Notes under the pieces: generated by a model
Seen by the model: only the letters and a program-made list of their open reading frames with translations
What the model was told of the DNA's origin: nothing
Databases searched by the model: none
From: Rhizobiaceae bacterium
Lineage (GTDB): Bacteria; Pseudomonadota; Alphaproteobacteria; Rhizobiales; Rhizobiaceae
DNA: 64,000 nucleotides
Assembly: GCA_017643495.1 (NCBI GenBank)
Contig: JAEPNK010000002.1
Span: 620,001 to 684,000 of the forward strand
Direction of reading: 5' to 3'
Shown here: one piece after another, positions 51,768 to 59,962 of the stretch
Numbering within the stretch: position 1 is the first letter of the stretch
Layout of the letters: each line of letters starts with the position of its first letter
Position numbers and translations under genes: made by a program

Positions 51768-53293
51768 GCTACCCCCTGAACAATTTGCTCGTCTGCGCTG
51801 TGGGTGGCCGCGCGCATGACATCGGCTTCCGAAACTCCGTTGGGGAATTCAGCCACAATCCGCCCGTCACTCATGACCATGATGCGGTCGGAAACACCAA
51901 GCACTTCCGGCAAATCGGAAGAAATCATCATGATTGCTGCACCCTGTTGCGCGAGTTTGCGCATCTGGCGGTAAATTGCCGATTTTGTATTGACGTCAAT
52001 GCCGCGTGTGGGCTCGACAAAAATCAGAACTTTCGGCTTCAACGCAAGCCAGCGTGCGACAATCGCCTTTTGCTGATTGCCGCCGGAAAGCGACTTTATT
52101 TCCACATCATAACTGGCAGCACGTGTATCGAGTTGATCAAGCAGTTTCTGGATGTCGTTCCTGTCTGCATGGTTCGTCCTGAAAGGATTCCCCAACGGCG
52201 TCGAAAAGGCACGGGCTGAAATGAAGGCGTTGTCGAACACACTTTGCATGAGTGAAAGGCCTTGCGCCTTTCTGTCTCCTGGCAGCATGACAATACCGGC
52301 TTGCGCTGCCTGTCTGGGCGAAGTGAGATTTAATGGCTTTCCCTCAAGCGTCACGGCACCGGAAACGAAAGGGTCCGCCCCGAAGACCGCCATGGCAAGC
52401 GCCGCCCGCCCTGCCCCCTGCACCCCGGCAAAACCGGTGATCACACCTGCCTTCAAGTCGAGTGAGATGTTGTGCAAACGCGCGTTGCTGCAATCTTCAA
52501 TCCGGAGAACCGTTTCACCGATTTCATCGGGTGCTGCAAGCTCCGGATAGAATTGTCCGAGAGTCCGTCCGACCATGGCTTCGACAATTTGGTCGGTTTC
52601 CGGCACATGATCAAAACGCGCCGCAATCTTTCCATCCTTGATGACGGTCACGCGATCGGCGAGCCGCTTTATCTCCCGTATCCGGTGAGTGATGTAGACT
52701 ATGGAACGGCCCTGTTTGCGCAGGTCATCGATCAGGTTGAAAAGGAGTTCACATTCGGAATCATTAAGCGCTGCGGTCGGCTCATCCATCACAATAACCT
52801 GGGCTTCCAGCGACAGGGCCTTGGCGATCTCAACCATCTGTTGCTGGGCAACGTCCAGAGTTCCGACGAGCGTTTCGGCAGAAAAATTGTGTTTGTCACC
52901 AAACATCTTCAGGACAGTTTGGGTCATTTCCCGCATGGATTGCTTGTCCAGAAACAAGCCGCGCATGGGCTCACGCCCGAGAAAAATGTTCTCCGCAACA
53001 CTTCTGTCAGGCAAAAGTGAAAACTCTTGGTAAATGACACTCACACCCTGCTTCAGCGATTCAAGCGGATGCAAGAAGGCGACCTTTTCCCCTTGCAGGA
53101 AAATCTCTCCCGCATCGGCCTGATACACGCCCGACAACACTTTCATCAAGGTGGACTTTCCAGCGCCGTTTTCTCCCACCAGCGCGTGCACTTCCCCTGC
53201 CCTGCAATCGAAACTGACATCATCAAGCGCCAGAATGCCCGGGAAAGCCTTGGTAATCCCGCGCATTTCGAAAAGTGGTTTCACCTTGCTCAT
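51764..53293 (-). CDS. Sugar ABC importer ATPase with two nucleotide-binding domains (RbsA/MglA type), 509 aa
   Basis: Tandem ABC domains. The first has Walker A GENGAGKST, the variant signature VAQQQMVEIAKAL and Walker B VIVMDEPTA. The second has a degenerate Walker A (GVQGAGRAAL), signature LSGGNQQ and FVEPTRGID, where the Walker B aspartate is Val. Degenerate second sites are normal for RbsA, but this Asp-to-Val change is worth noting. ATG at 53293 used; a longer reading would enter the isomerase gene. Function is secure. Confidence 0.92.
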   Translation of the reverse strand: MSKVKPLFEMRGITKAFPGILALDDVSFDCRAGEVHALVGENGAGKSTLMKVLSGVYQADAGEIFLQGEKVAFLHPLESLKQGVSVIYQEFSLLPDRSVAENIFLGREPMRGLFLDKQSMREMTQTVLKMFGDKHNFSAETLVGTLDVAQQQMVEIAKALSLEAQVIVMDEPTAALNDSECELLFNLIDDLRKQGRSIVYITHRIREIKRLADRVTVIKDGKIAARFDHVPETDQIVEAMVGRTLGQFYPELAAPDEIGETVLRIEDCSNARLHNISLDLKAGVITGFAGVQGAGRAALAMAVFGADPFVSGAVTLEGKPLNLTSPRQAAQAGIVMLPGDRKAQGLSLMQSVFDNAFISARAFSTPLGNPFRTNHADRNDIQKLLDQLDTRAASYDVEIKSLSGGNQQKAIVARWLALKPKVLIFVEPTRGIDVNTKSAIYRQMRKLAQQGAAIMMISSDLPEVLGVSDRIMVMSDGRIVAEFPNGVSEADVMRAATHSADEQIVQGVA

Positions 53294-53300
53294 TGTCGGA

Positions 53301-54149
53301 TCACGCAGCCTTCCAACTATCCTTGATGAAGCGGGCACTCTCGTTGAACAACACCTCATGGCTTTCAAACATTGAGCGCCAGATCCGCGTAGCCGCAGCA
53401 ATCTCCGGCACGCCGGAACCAAAGGCCTCCATTACCACCCAGCCATCAAAACCGGTTGCCTTGACCGTCTTGAGGATGCTTGCAAAGTCTATCTGCCCCG
53501 TACCTGGAATACCCCGGTCATTTTCCGAGACATGAAGAACATTGATCTCGCCGGAAAGCATTTCAATCGCGGATATCTGGTCCTTTTCCTCTATATGCGC
53601 ATGAAACGTGTCGTACATGATGCCGAAATTTTCATGATCGACCATGCTGCAATACTGCTTGGCCTGCTCGGCCGTATTCAGAAAATAGCTTTCAAACCGG
53701 TTCAGTGGTTCCAGAGCCAGCTTCACACCGGATACAGCCACTTTCCCCGCCATGTCGTGATGGGCTTCTGCACAAAGCCTGAGCTCATCATCCTGCGGAC
53801 CAGCCCCGGTAAAATGCCCGATTGGCGCGTGAAACGGTCCGCCGATGGTCTCGGCTCCCAAAGCAAGTGCGCATTCGGAAATCCAGTCAAGATGCGCCAG
53901 CCCGCGTTTACGGATGTCGGGATCGCTGCTCACGGGATTTGCGTCGGGATCAGGAACAATCGCGGTACAAGTGCGTCTCAACCCAAGCTCATCGAGAAGC
54001 TTTGCCAGCTTTTCATAGTCAGCGGGATTTCCTTCAAGTACCGGAACTTCCACACCGTCAAACCCGGCATCGAGCGCCAGTTCAAGCAAAGGGCGATGCT
54101 CTGTGGAAACGAAGCCGCTTGCGCACAAAAGATTGACACCAAGCTCCAT
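53301..54149 (-). CDS. Sugar-phosphate isomerase/epimerase-family TIM barrel, 282 aa
   Basis: A second member of the AP-endonuclease-2/xylose-isomerase-like barrel group, smaller than the one at 47553-48611. Motif regions: LALEPLNRFESYF (D-psicose 3-epimerase/hydroxypyruvate isomerase-like), GIMYDTFHAHIEE, NVLHVSENDRG and VVMEAFG. It is the first gene of the operon and has AGGGAGGAA before its ATG. Two operators lie just upstream. Likely epimerises a ketose or keto sugar; substrate unknown. Confidence 0.9.
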   Translation of the reverse strand: MELGVNLLCASGFVSTEHRPLLELALDAGFDGVEVPVLEGNPADYEKLAKLLDELGLRRTCTAIVPDPDANPVSSDPDIRKRGLAHLDWISECALALGAETIGGPFHAPIGHFTGAGPQDDELRLCAEAHHDMAGKVAVSGVKLALEPLNRFESYFLNTAEQAKQYCSMVDHENFGIMYDTFHAHIEEKDQISAIEMLSGEINVLHVSENDRGIPGTGQIDFASILKTVKATGFDGWVVMEAFGSGVPEIAAATRIWRSMFESHEVLFNESARFIKDSWKAA

Positions 54150-54204
54150 GTTTCCTCCCTACACATCGCTTGAACGGAAAAAAGCCGGTCCCACAGCTTT
54201 CTTG

Positions 54205-54242
54205 AAATGTAATCCATTACATTTTTTATGTAAAGCATTACA
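54205..54242. promoter_or_regulatory. Two tandem LacI-type operators
   Basis: Site 1 is TGTAATccATTACA (54208-54221), symmetric over 20 bases if extended to 54205-54224. Site 2 is TGTAAAgcATTACA (54229-54242), with one arm mismatch. Their centres are 21 bases apart, two helical turns, so two repressor dimers could bind the same DNA face. They lie in the gap between the divergent isomerase and LacI genes and probably control both. Confidence 0.8.
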
Positions 54243-54274
54243 TTCCAAATGTTTTGTGCTACTGGCGTTCAATC

Positions 54275-55294
54275 ATGGGTGTTTCAGCAAAAAAGAGACC
54301 GACAATATCGGATGTCGCAAAGCTTGCCAAAGTCTCCACGGCAACGGTAAGCCGGGCCTTGCAGACACCTGACCTGGTTTCACAATCAACCCGTGACCAG
54401 GTGCTCGATGCGGTAAAACGCACAAATTACCGCATCAATTCCGCCGCTAAAATGCTGAGACAAAACCGTGCCGCGACCTTGCTTGTCCTGTTGCCGGATA
54501 TTGCAAATCCGTTTTTCTCGGAGATCCTTTCCGGCATTGAGGATATCGCGACAGAACGTGACCACACCATACTGATTGGCAATACAAATGGTGAAGAAGC
54601 ACGCACACATGACCTTCTTGACCTGCTGCAATGCGGACGTGCTGATGGCGCACTCCTGTTGAACGGTGCACTGGCCCTGCCACCGGATGAAGTGGAAGCA
54701 CTTGCCCTGATTTCAATTTCGGCAGAAATCCCCGTCGCCAACATTTCCCATGTCGGCATTGACAATGTGGGGGCCTTGCAGGAAATCACGAACCATCTGA
54801 TCAGCCTGGGCCACCGGAACATTGTCCACATCTGCGGACCGGCAGGCAACATCCTGTCGAGCCAGCGTAGAACAGGTTACGAGCAGGCCATGCTGGATTC
54901 AGGCCTTGGAGAGTATAATCGAACGATCAGTGGCGGTTTTACGGTACAGGACGGAAAGGCAGCCGTGGGGGAATTGTTGAAAAGCGGCGACCTGCCAACG
55001 GCGCTGGTCTGCGCCAATGATGATGCTGCCATCGGCGCTATTCTGGAATTGAAACAAAACGGGTTGAGCGTACCGCAAGATGTTTCCGTTTCAGGCTTTG
55101 ATGATGTCCCGATCGCAAGCCTCTTTTCACCAGCAATTACAACCATCCGCCAGAGGCGCAAGGAAATCGGACAGCAGGCAGCCAGATTGCTTTTTGAAGA
55201 ATTGTCAGCTTCTGCAATGAAACCGCAAAAACTGATGGTAGACCACGAACTGGTATTGCGGGACAGCACCTGTGCACCGCGCAAAGACGCATGA
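54275..55294 (+). CDS. LacI-family transcriptional repressor, 339 aa
   Basis: N-terminal LacI helix-turn-helix and hinge (TISDVAKLAKVSTATVSRAL, YRINSAAKMLRQNRA) and a sugar-binding effector domain (VLLPDIANPFFSEILSGIE, VSVSGFDDVPIASLF). ATG at 54275 chosen because the leader of a longer reading has no match; the sites at 54208 and 54229 are 35-70 bases upstream. It is divergent from the sugar importer operon and is its obvious repressor. Confidence 0.92.
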   Translation: MGVSAKKRPTISDVAKLAKVSTATVSRALQTPDLVSQSTRDQVLDAVKRTNYRINSAAKMLRQNRAATLLVLLPDIANPFFSEILSGIEDIATERDHTILIGNTNGEEARTHDLLDLLQCGRADGALLLNGALALPPDEVEALALISISAEIPVANISHVGIDNVGALQEITNHLISLGHRNIVHICGPAGNILSSQRRTGYEQAMLDSGLGEYNRTISGGFTVQDGKAAVGELLKSGDLPTALVCANDDAAIGAILELKQNGLSVPQDVSVSGFDDVPIASLFSPAITTIRQRRKEIGQQAARLLFEELSASAMKPQKLMVDHELVLRDSTCAPRKDA

Positions 55295-55347
55295 GCCATG
55301 TGCATAAGCGGTGAATTTATCACGTTTCGTAATACCGGGGCACAAGA

Positions 55348-56283
55348 ATGACGGTCCTTGTTGCAGACATTGGCGGAACCAATTCCCGCCTTGCCGTCGG
55401 AAACAAAAATGGTCTGCTGCCTGAGACGATCCGCACTTTCCGAAACACTGGATACTCGTCTTTTGCCGAGGTGCTCGCCGCTTTCACAAGTGAACAAAGG
55501 CTGGAACGTATCGATGCATGCTGCATCGCCATAGCCGGGCCGATTGTTGGTGAGTACGGGAAACTGACCAACCGCGATTGGACGGTTTCGCGAGAAAACA
55601 TCCCTCCCCATCTTGGCTGCATGCAGTTCACTCTCATCAACGACCTTTCAGCACTGGGACACGCAATCGGGCACTTGCCGCAAAACGGGCTTGCAAACAT
55701 TATTCCCGGCGCAACTGAAAGCATGAAGAACGGCCAGTCGCTTGTGATGGGCCTTGGTACAGGATTCAATATTAGCCCTGTTGCCACAGATCGAAGCGGC
55801 GTAAATATCGTACGAATGGCAGAAGCGGGACACATGGCCCTTCCGTCAACCTGTGCAAGCCGGCTTGAGAAGTTGCTGGGCCCTCAAAGCAGATCATTTG
55901 ATACCGCCGAGTCCCTGTTTTGCGGACGCGGCCTTGAACAATTGTATGAAGCAATGATCGATAACCACCTGAGCGGGTCCGAGATCATCAACGCCCTGAA
56001 ACAGGGTGATCCCAATGCAAAACAGGTGGTTTTTGAATATGCCCACCTGCTCGGCCAATTGGCACTCGAACTCAAGCTGGCATTCCTGCCGCTTGACGGG
56101 ATCTACTTTGCCGGAAGCGTGGCTCGTGCGGTGTTTGAAGCAGGTGTCACTCACGCCTTCGAGGCCGGTCTGAACACCAACCGCCCCATTGATCTCAAAT
56201 TGGGGCAAAATCCGGTTTACTTGATCAAGGAAGATACAGCAGCCCTGCATGGTTGTCTCGCCGCATTGACCAGCCATGCCTAA
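55348..56283 (+). CDS. glk: Glucokinase (Glk family), 311 aa
   Basis: Bacterial Glk-type hexokinase: DIGGTNSRLAV at the N-terminus (phosphate loop), CIAIAGPIVG, LTNRDWTV, LINDLSALG where the usual form is LINDFxA, and the glycine-rich GLGTGFN. It transfers phosphate from ATP to C6 of glucose or a related hexose. Fifty-three bases after the LacI gene, so probably one message. It suggests that the imported sugar is turned into a free hexose. Convergent with the next gene, overlapping by four bases. Confidence 0.88.
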   Translation: MTVLVADIGGTNSRLAVGNKNGLLPETIRTFRNTGYSSFAEVLAAFTSEQRLERIDACCIAIAGPIVGEYGKLTNRDWTVSRENIPPHLGCMQFTLINDLSALGHAIGHLPQNGLANIIPGATESMKNGQSLVMGLGTGFNISPVATDRSGVNIVRMAEAGHMALPSTCASRLEKLLGPQSRSFDTAESLFCGRGLEQLYEAMIDNHLSGSEIINALKQGDPNAKQVVFEYAHLLGQLALELKLAFLPLDGIYFAGSVARAVFEAGVTHAFEAGLNTNRPIDLKLGQNPVYLIKEDTAALHGCLAALTSHA

Positions 56284-57314
56284 TGCCCGGGGGCTTCATC
56301 GTCTTCCGCATCCTTGTGTCGTCGGGAATCAAAGACATCGCGCCACCTGGAAATCAAGGCGACAAGTCCGGGATCATCATTCAGTGCCGCCAGATGATTG
56401 TGCTGGCGCAAACCAACCCGCAACGCCGCCCGTGTGTAACGGTCATCAGGCTCGGCAAACGTGGTAGGCTCAGCATTTTCCTGAAGTGCTTCCTTCAGCT
56501 CTTTCTTGATCCTGACAGACTGGGGCAATCCGTATCTCTTCATGAGTGACTGGTACTTTTCGTAGAGATCGTGAACAAACTCACGATCTTCACCCAGCGG
56601 GCCACTGACCGGATTTCCCGGATGCAGATACGCGATCGGTATCAAACCTTCCGGGATTGGTGTGTTTGCTGTGTGTGTTCGCCCCGATTTCAACAGTTTC
56701 GGCAAGACATGGGTGTGCGGACCTATTGGCGATTTCCCGCCAGTATCGGGACCACCGATTTTCTGGAAAACCTCAACCCTTCCCGCTCTCGTCACTGAAA
56801 CACGATGAGGGTGATGTTTCAAAATTGCAGCCATTGCAGGATTGTCCTGCTCAAACAGGGAGCGTCCGAGGTTTTCCCGCAGAACCTGCAACAATTCCTT
56901 GTTTGAGGTCCTTATGCAAAAATCACAATTGAAAAGTGACAACCCCATGTCAAACAGGATCTCTTGCCGGCTGGTCTTTAGTATTGGGTTTTCGTCAGGC
57001 CCCAGCTCGGTTAACACCGAGCGCTGATTGAGCTTTGCCTGATCCACGGGAAGACACAAGGCAACAGCCTGGTTCCAGCGGTAAGCTCTGGGGCTAAGCG
57101 TCTCGTAGGCAATCGGCACAAGAGCCTCGATACCATCAAGGTCAAACCGGATTGCTCCGCGGCCCGTTGCACGGCAGGCAGTATTTTGGTCAGTAGAAAG
57201 GGTTGCCTCACCATCATCCTGATGAAATTCTGCCAAGGCTCCGAAAGCTCCCATGCTCCAACCTGTTTGCCAGTTTGCAAGATGGCGATCGATCAGTTCC
57301 GGGTTTCTTGCCAT
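56280..57314 (-). CDS. Unrecognised 344-aa protein in the B12 uptake operon
   Basis: I do not recognise a family with confidence. It begins MARNPELIDRHLANWQTGWS, has no signal peptide or membrane span, an FNCDFCIR segment in the middle, a repeated Pro-rich stretch (GPHTHVLPKLL) and an acidic C-terminus (DAEDDEAPGH). It overlaps the btuD gene by 22 bases and is the last gene after btuB-F-C-D. Everything in front of it is cobalamin uptake, so a role in cobalamin or corrinoid handling is the first guess; alternatives cannot be ruled out. Confidence 0.75.
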   Translation of the reverse strand: MARNPELIDRHLANWQTGWSMGAFGALAEFHQDDGEATLSTDQNTACRATGRGAIRFDLDGIEALVPIAYETLSPRAYRWNQAVALCLPVDQAKLNQRSVLTELGPDENPILKTSRQEILFDMGLSLFNCDFCIRTSNKELLQVLRENLGRSLFEQDNPAMAAILKHHPHRVSVTRAGRVEVFQKIGGPDTGGKSPIGPHTHVLPKLLKSGRTHTANTPIPEGLIPIAYLHPGNPVSGPLGEDREFVHDLYEKYQSLMKRYGLPQSVRIKKELKEALQENAEPTTFAEPDDRYTRAALRVGLRQHNHLAALNDDPGLVALISRWRDVFDSRRHKDAEDDEAPGH

Positions 57315-58114
57315 TCAAGCTCTCCTGAAGGTTTGGATGGGTGTGGTATCAATGTCGTCGGGACAACCAAAAGCCCCTCATCCGTTTTCGCCATGTATGT
57401 CCGCACACCGTAGACCTGGCTTATCAATGTATCATTCAAAACTTCGCCAGCAGGTCCATCAGCAACGATGGTTCCATTGTTCATGACCACGATGCGGCTG
57501 CACCAGCGTGCAGCAAGCGGGATTTCATGCAGACAGGCAATGACGCTTTTTCCTTCTGATGCCAGTTCATGCAGACGTTCCATCAGACCGATTTGGTGTG
57601 CGGGGTCCAAACCCGCAGCCGGTTCATCAGCCAGTAGCAAGGGCGTGTCCTGTGCCAAAGCCCGGGCTATCAGCACGCGGGCCTGCTCTCCCCCGGAGAG
57701 TTCTGTAATCCGTCGATACTGCAAGTGGGAAACATCCATTCTCCGCATTGCATCGACGATCACGTCTTCACGCCCGGATCTCGTTTCAGCGTGGATTGGC
57801 GCTCTACCGGCTTGCCCAAGGGACACGATATTCCTGACGGTAAACTGCCAGTTCACCTCACGTTCCTGCGGCAGGTAACTTGCATGACGCGCGCGTTCAA
57901 TTTCCCGCATCGAGCGCCCGTTAACGCCTTCAAAATGAATACTGCCTGTTGACTTGACCAAACCCAGAACAGCCTTGAGCAACGTTGACTTGCCCGCACC
58001 GTTCGGCCCCAGCAAACCGACAAATTCACCATGGGAAACATCCAGTGTTGTATCGTGCAATACCTGTTGTTTTCCTCGGAAGACCGAAAGCTTGTTGACC
58101 GAGAGAAGTGTCAA
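57293..58114 (-). CDS. btuD: Vitamin B12/corrinoid ABC importer ATPase, 273 aa
   Basis: FecE/BtuD-type ATPase: Walker A GPNGAGKST, signature LSGGEQA, Walker B PLLLADEP and an H-loop histidine (CLHE). It starts at a TTG (58114) whose ribosome site GGAGGT is ideal and which overlaps the btuC stop (TTGA). It is the motor of the BtuFCD importer in this operon. Confidence 0.9.
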   Translation of the reverse strand: MTLLSVNKLSVFRGKQQVLHDTTLDVSHGEFVGLLGPNGAGKSTLLKAVLGLVKSTGSIHFEGVNGRSMREIERARHASYLPQEREVNWQFTVRNIVSLGQAGRAPIHAETRSGREDVIVDAMRRMDVSHLQYRRITELSGGEQARVLIARALAQDTPLLLADEPAAGLDPAHQIGLMERLHELASEGKSVIACLHEIPLAARWCSRIVVMNNGTIVADGPAGEVLNDTLISQVYGVRTYMAKTDEGLLVVPTTLIPHPSKPSGELEWQETRN

Positions 58115-59133
58115 AGTAGCGACCTCCGGTGGTTAAGGACAAACCAGAGAAAGAACGGCGCACCAATAATTGCTGTCAACACACCGATTTTGAGGTCCCT
58201 GTCAGGTGCGATCACCCTGACCGCAATATCAGCCGCCAGCAACAAGAGCGCACCACCCAAGGCACTTGCAGGCAGTAGTCGTGAAGGCCGAGCACCAACC
58301 AGCGGACGCAGGATATGGGGAACGATCAATCCGACAAAACCTATGGCACCTGCAACGGCTGTAGCAGCTCCAACACTTGTCGCAGTGCCCATGACTGCGA
58401 GAAACCGGACACGCTTCATGTTTACACCGCTACTCGCTGCCACATCTTCTCCCAGCGTGAGCAGGTCCAACGCGCGCCCGACACTCAGGAGCATGACCCA
58501 GCCAATTAACACAAACGGAACAGCAAGCTGAACATGCAACATGGACCGGTCATTGAGTGAGCCGAGCATCCAGAACACGATTTCCAGCGCTGCAAACGGG
58601 TTTGGTGACAAGTTGAGTGCAAGTGACGTCATCGCTCCGGCAAAACTCGAAACCGCGATCCCCGCAAGGATAATTGTCAGCACACCGCCAGACATGCCGG
58701 CTATGGCAAGGATCAGGAGAACCGCCAGAACCGCCCCCGTCAGGGCTGCAACAGGAAGCCCCAAGGGAAAAACAGCGGAAAACCCTGTGTAGATTGCCAA
58801 AACGGCACCAAGTGAAGCCGATGCACTAACCCCCAACAACCCGGGTTCAGCCAACGGATTGCGCAATAATCCCTGCATGACGGCACCTGAAAGTCCGAGT
58901 GTTGCTCCAATGACAGCACCAAGAATCGCACGTGGCAAGCGGATTTCCTGCATGATCAACGCCAAAGGCATCTGACTGTCGGAAAACAGGCCATACATTG
59001 CATCTGTAATCCCGACGACCAATGGGCCAATCAGAAGGGACGTTCCGAAAAGAATTATTACACTTATGGACAGTGCAAGCATCAACAACGGGAAACTGAT
59101 TTCTGGATTGGCCCGGCTAGTTTCCATCGGCAT
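58111..59133 (-). CDS. btuC: Vitamin B12/corrinoid ABC importer permease, 340 aa
   Basis: FecCD/BtuC-family inner-membrane permease with about ten hydrophobic segments. RLPRAILGAVIGATLGLSGA and GLIVPHILRPLVGARPSRLL are family hallmarks. ATG at 59133 preferred; a longer reading from 59298 lies in the btuF gene and is not conserved. It overlaps btuF by 17 bases. Confidence 0.9.
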   Translation of the reverse strand: MPMETSRANPEISFPLLMLALSISVIILFGTSLLIGPLVVGITDAMYGLFSDSQMPLALIMQEIRLPRAILGAVIGATLGLSGAVMQGLLRNPLAEPGLLGVSASASLGAVLAIYTGFSAVFPLGLPVAALTGAVLAVLLILAIAGMSGGVLTIILAGIAVSSFAGAMTSLALNLSPNPFAALEIVFWMLGSLNDRSMLHVQLAVPFVLIGWVMLLSVGRALDLLTLGEDVAASSGVNMKRVRFLAVMGTATSVGAATAVAGAIGFVGLIVPHILRPLVGARPSRLLPASALGGALLLLAADIAVRVIAPDRDLKIGVLTAIIGAPFFLWFVLNHRRSLL

Positions 59134-59959
59134 GGTCCCGGAGCTTTCTGGACACATCAAGAACGAAAGGAGCGCCACACACCCAGTATTTGCTTTCAAT
59201 CGAGATACCGTGACCGCCACCCGCAATAGCCCGGTAAGCAGGATGGTTGAAATTCTCTTCAGCCTTTGACGGCTTCCCGAAATCCCTTTCCCGCCCAACG
59301 ACGAAATCAGGTTGATTGGCTACCAATAACTCCAGGGGCAATTTGGTAGTCCCGGTGTAGCCAAGCTCTTTTCCCAGGTTGCGCAAGCCGGATGCACCAA
59401 CAATTTCGTCAGCAAGAGTGCCGGCACCTGATGTGTAGCTGTTTGCGTAATAGAGTGCGATCCGCTTCTCACCAGGTGGTTTCTCCGAAAGCTTTTTCAA
59501 ATCACCCTGGAAAGCACGAACCAATCGCTCTCCCTTCTCAGGGCTGCCCAAAAGCGCAGCCATGCGCCTTATGTTTTTCCCTATGTCTTGAAATGAGGCG
59601 GCTGGCGGAAATTCCTCAACGCGAATTCCTGTTTTTTTCAACAGGTTTACGGTGGCTCGGGTTGTGTATGTACCGGCGATGACCAGATCCGGCTGCATAA
59701 GGAAAATTTCTTCTGCGAGACCGTGATTGAGTATCAAGCCTTTGGCATTTTCTGAAAGCACGGAAATGCCCGGATCGGCAGCGAGCCATGAAACCGAATA
59801 TAGCTGACCATCACCTGCCAACATCATGGCAAGCTGGTCGGTACACACATTCATGGAAACGACCCGTTTGGGCACCTTGACCGGTGAAGCCTCCCCAAGC
59901 GCAATCCTTAGCACGAAAACAGCCAACAAAACCGTACCGGTCAAAGCAGGTCGCCACAT
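59117..59959 (-). CDS. btuF: Periplasmic cobalamin-binding protein, 280 aa
   Basis: TroA/BtuF-type binding protein with an N-terminal Sec signal (hydrophobic residues 5-22) and VVSMNVCTDQLAMML, typical of alphaproteobacterial BtuF. A helical backbone joins two small lobes (FPPAASFQDIGKNIRRMAAL). Three bases after btuB, so translated in the same operon. Cobalamin as ligand is inferred from the riboswitch. Confidence 0.88.
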   Translation of the reverse strand: MWRPALTGTVLLAVFVLRIALGEASPVKVPKRVVSMNVCTDQLAMMLAGDGQLYSVSWLAADPGISVLSENAKGLILNHGLAEEIFLMQPDLVIAGTYTTRATVNLLKKTGIRVEEFPPAASFQDIGKNIRRMAALLGSPEKGERLVRAFQGDLKKLSEKPPGEKRIALYYANSYTSGAGTLADEIVGASGLRNLGKELGYTGTTKLPLELLVANQPDFVVGRERDFGKPSKAEENFNHPAYRAIAGGGHGISIESKYWVCGAPFVLDVSRKLRDHADGN

Positions 59960-59962
59960 GGG

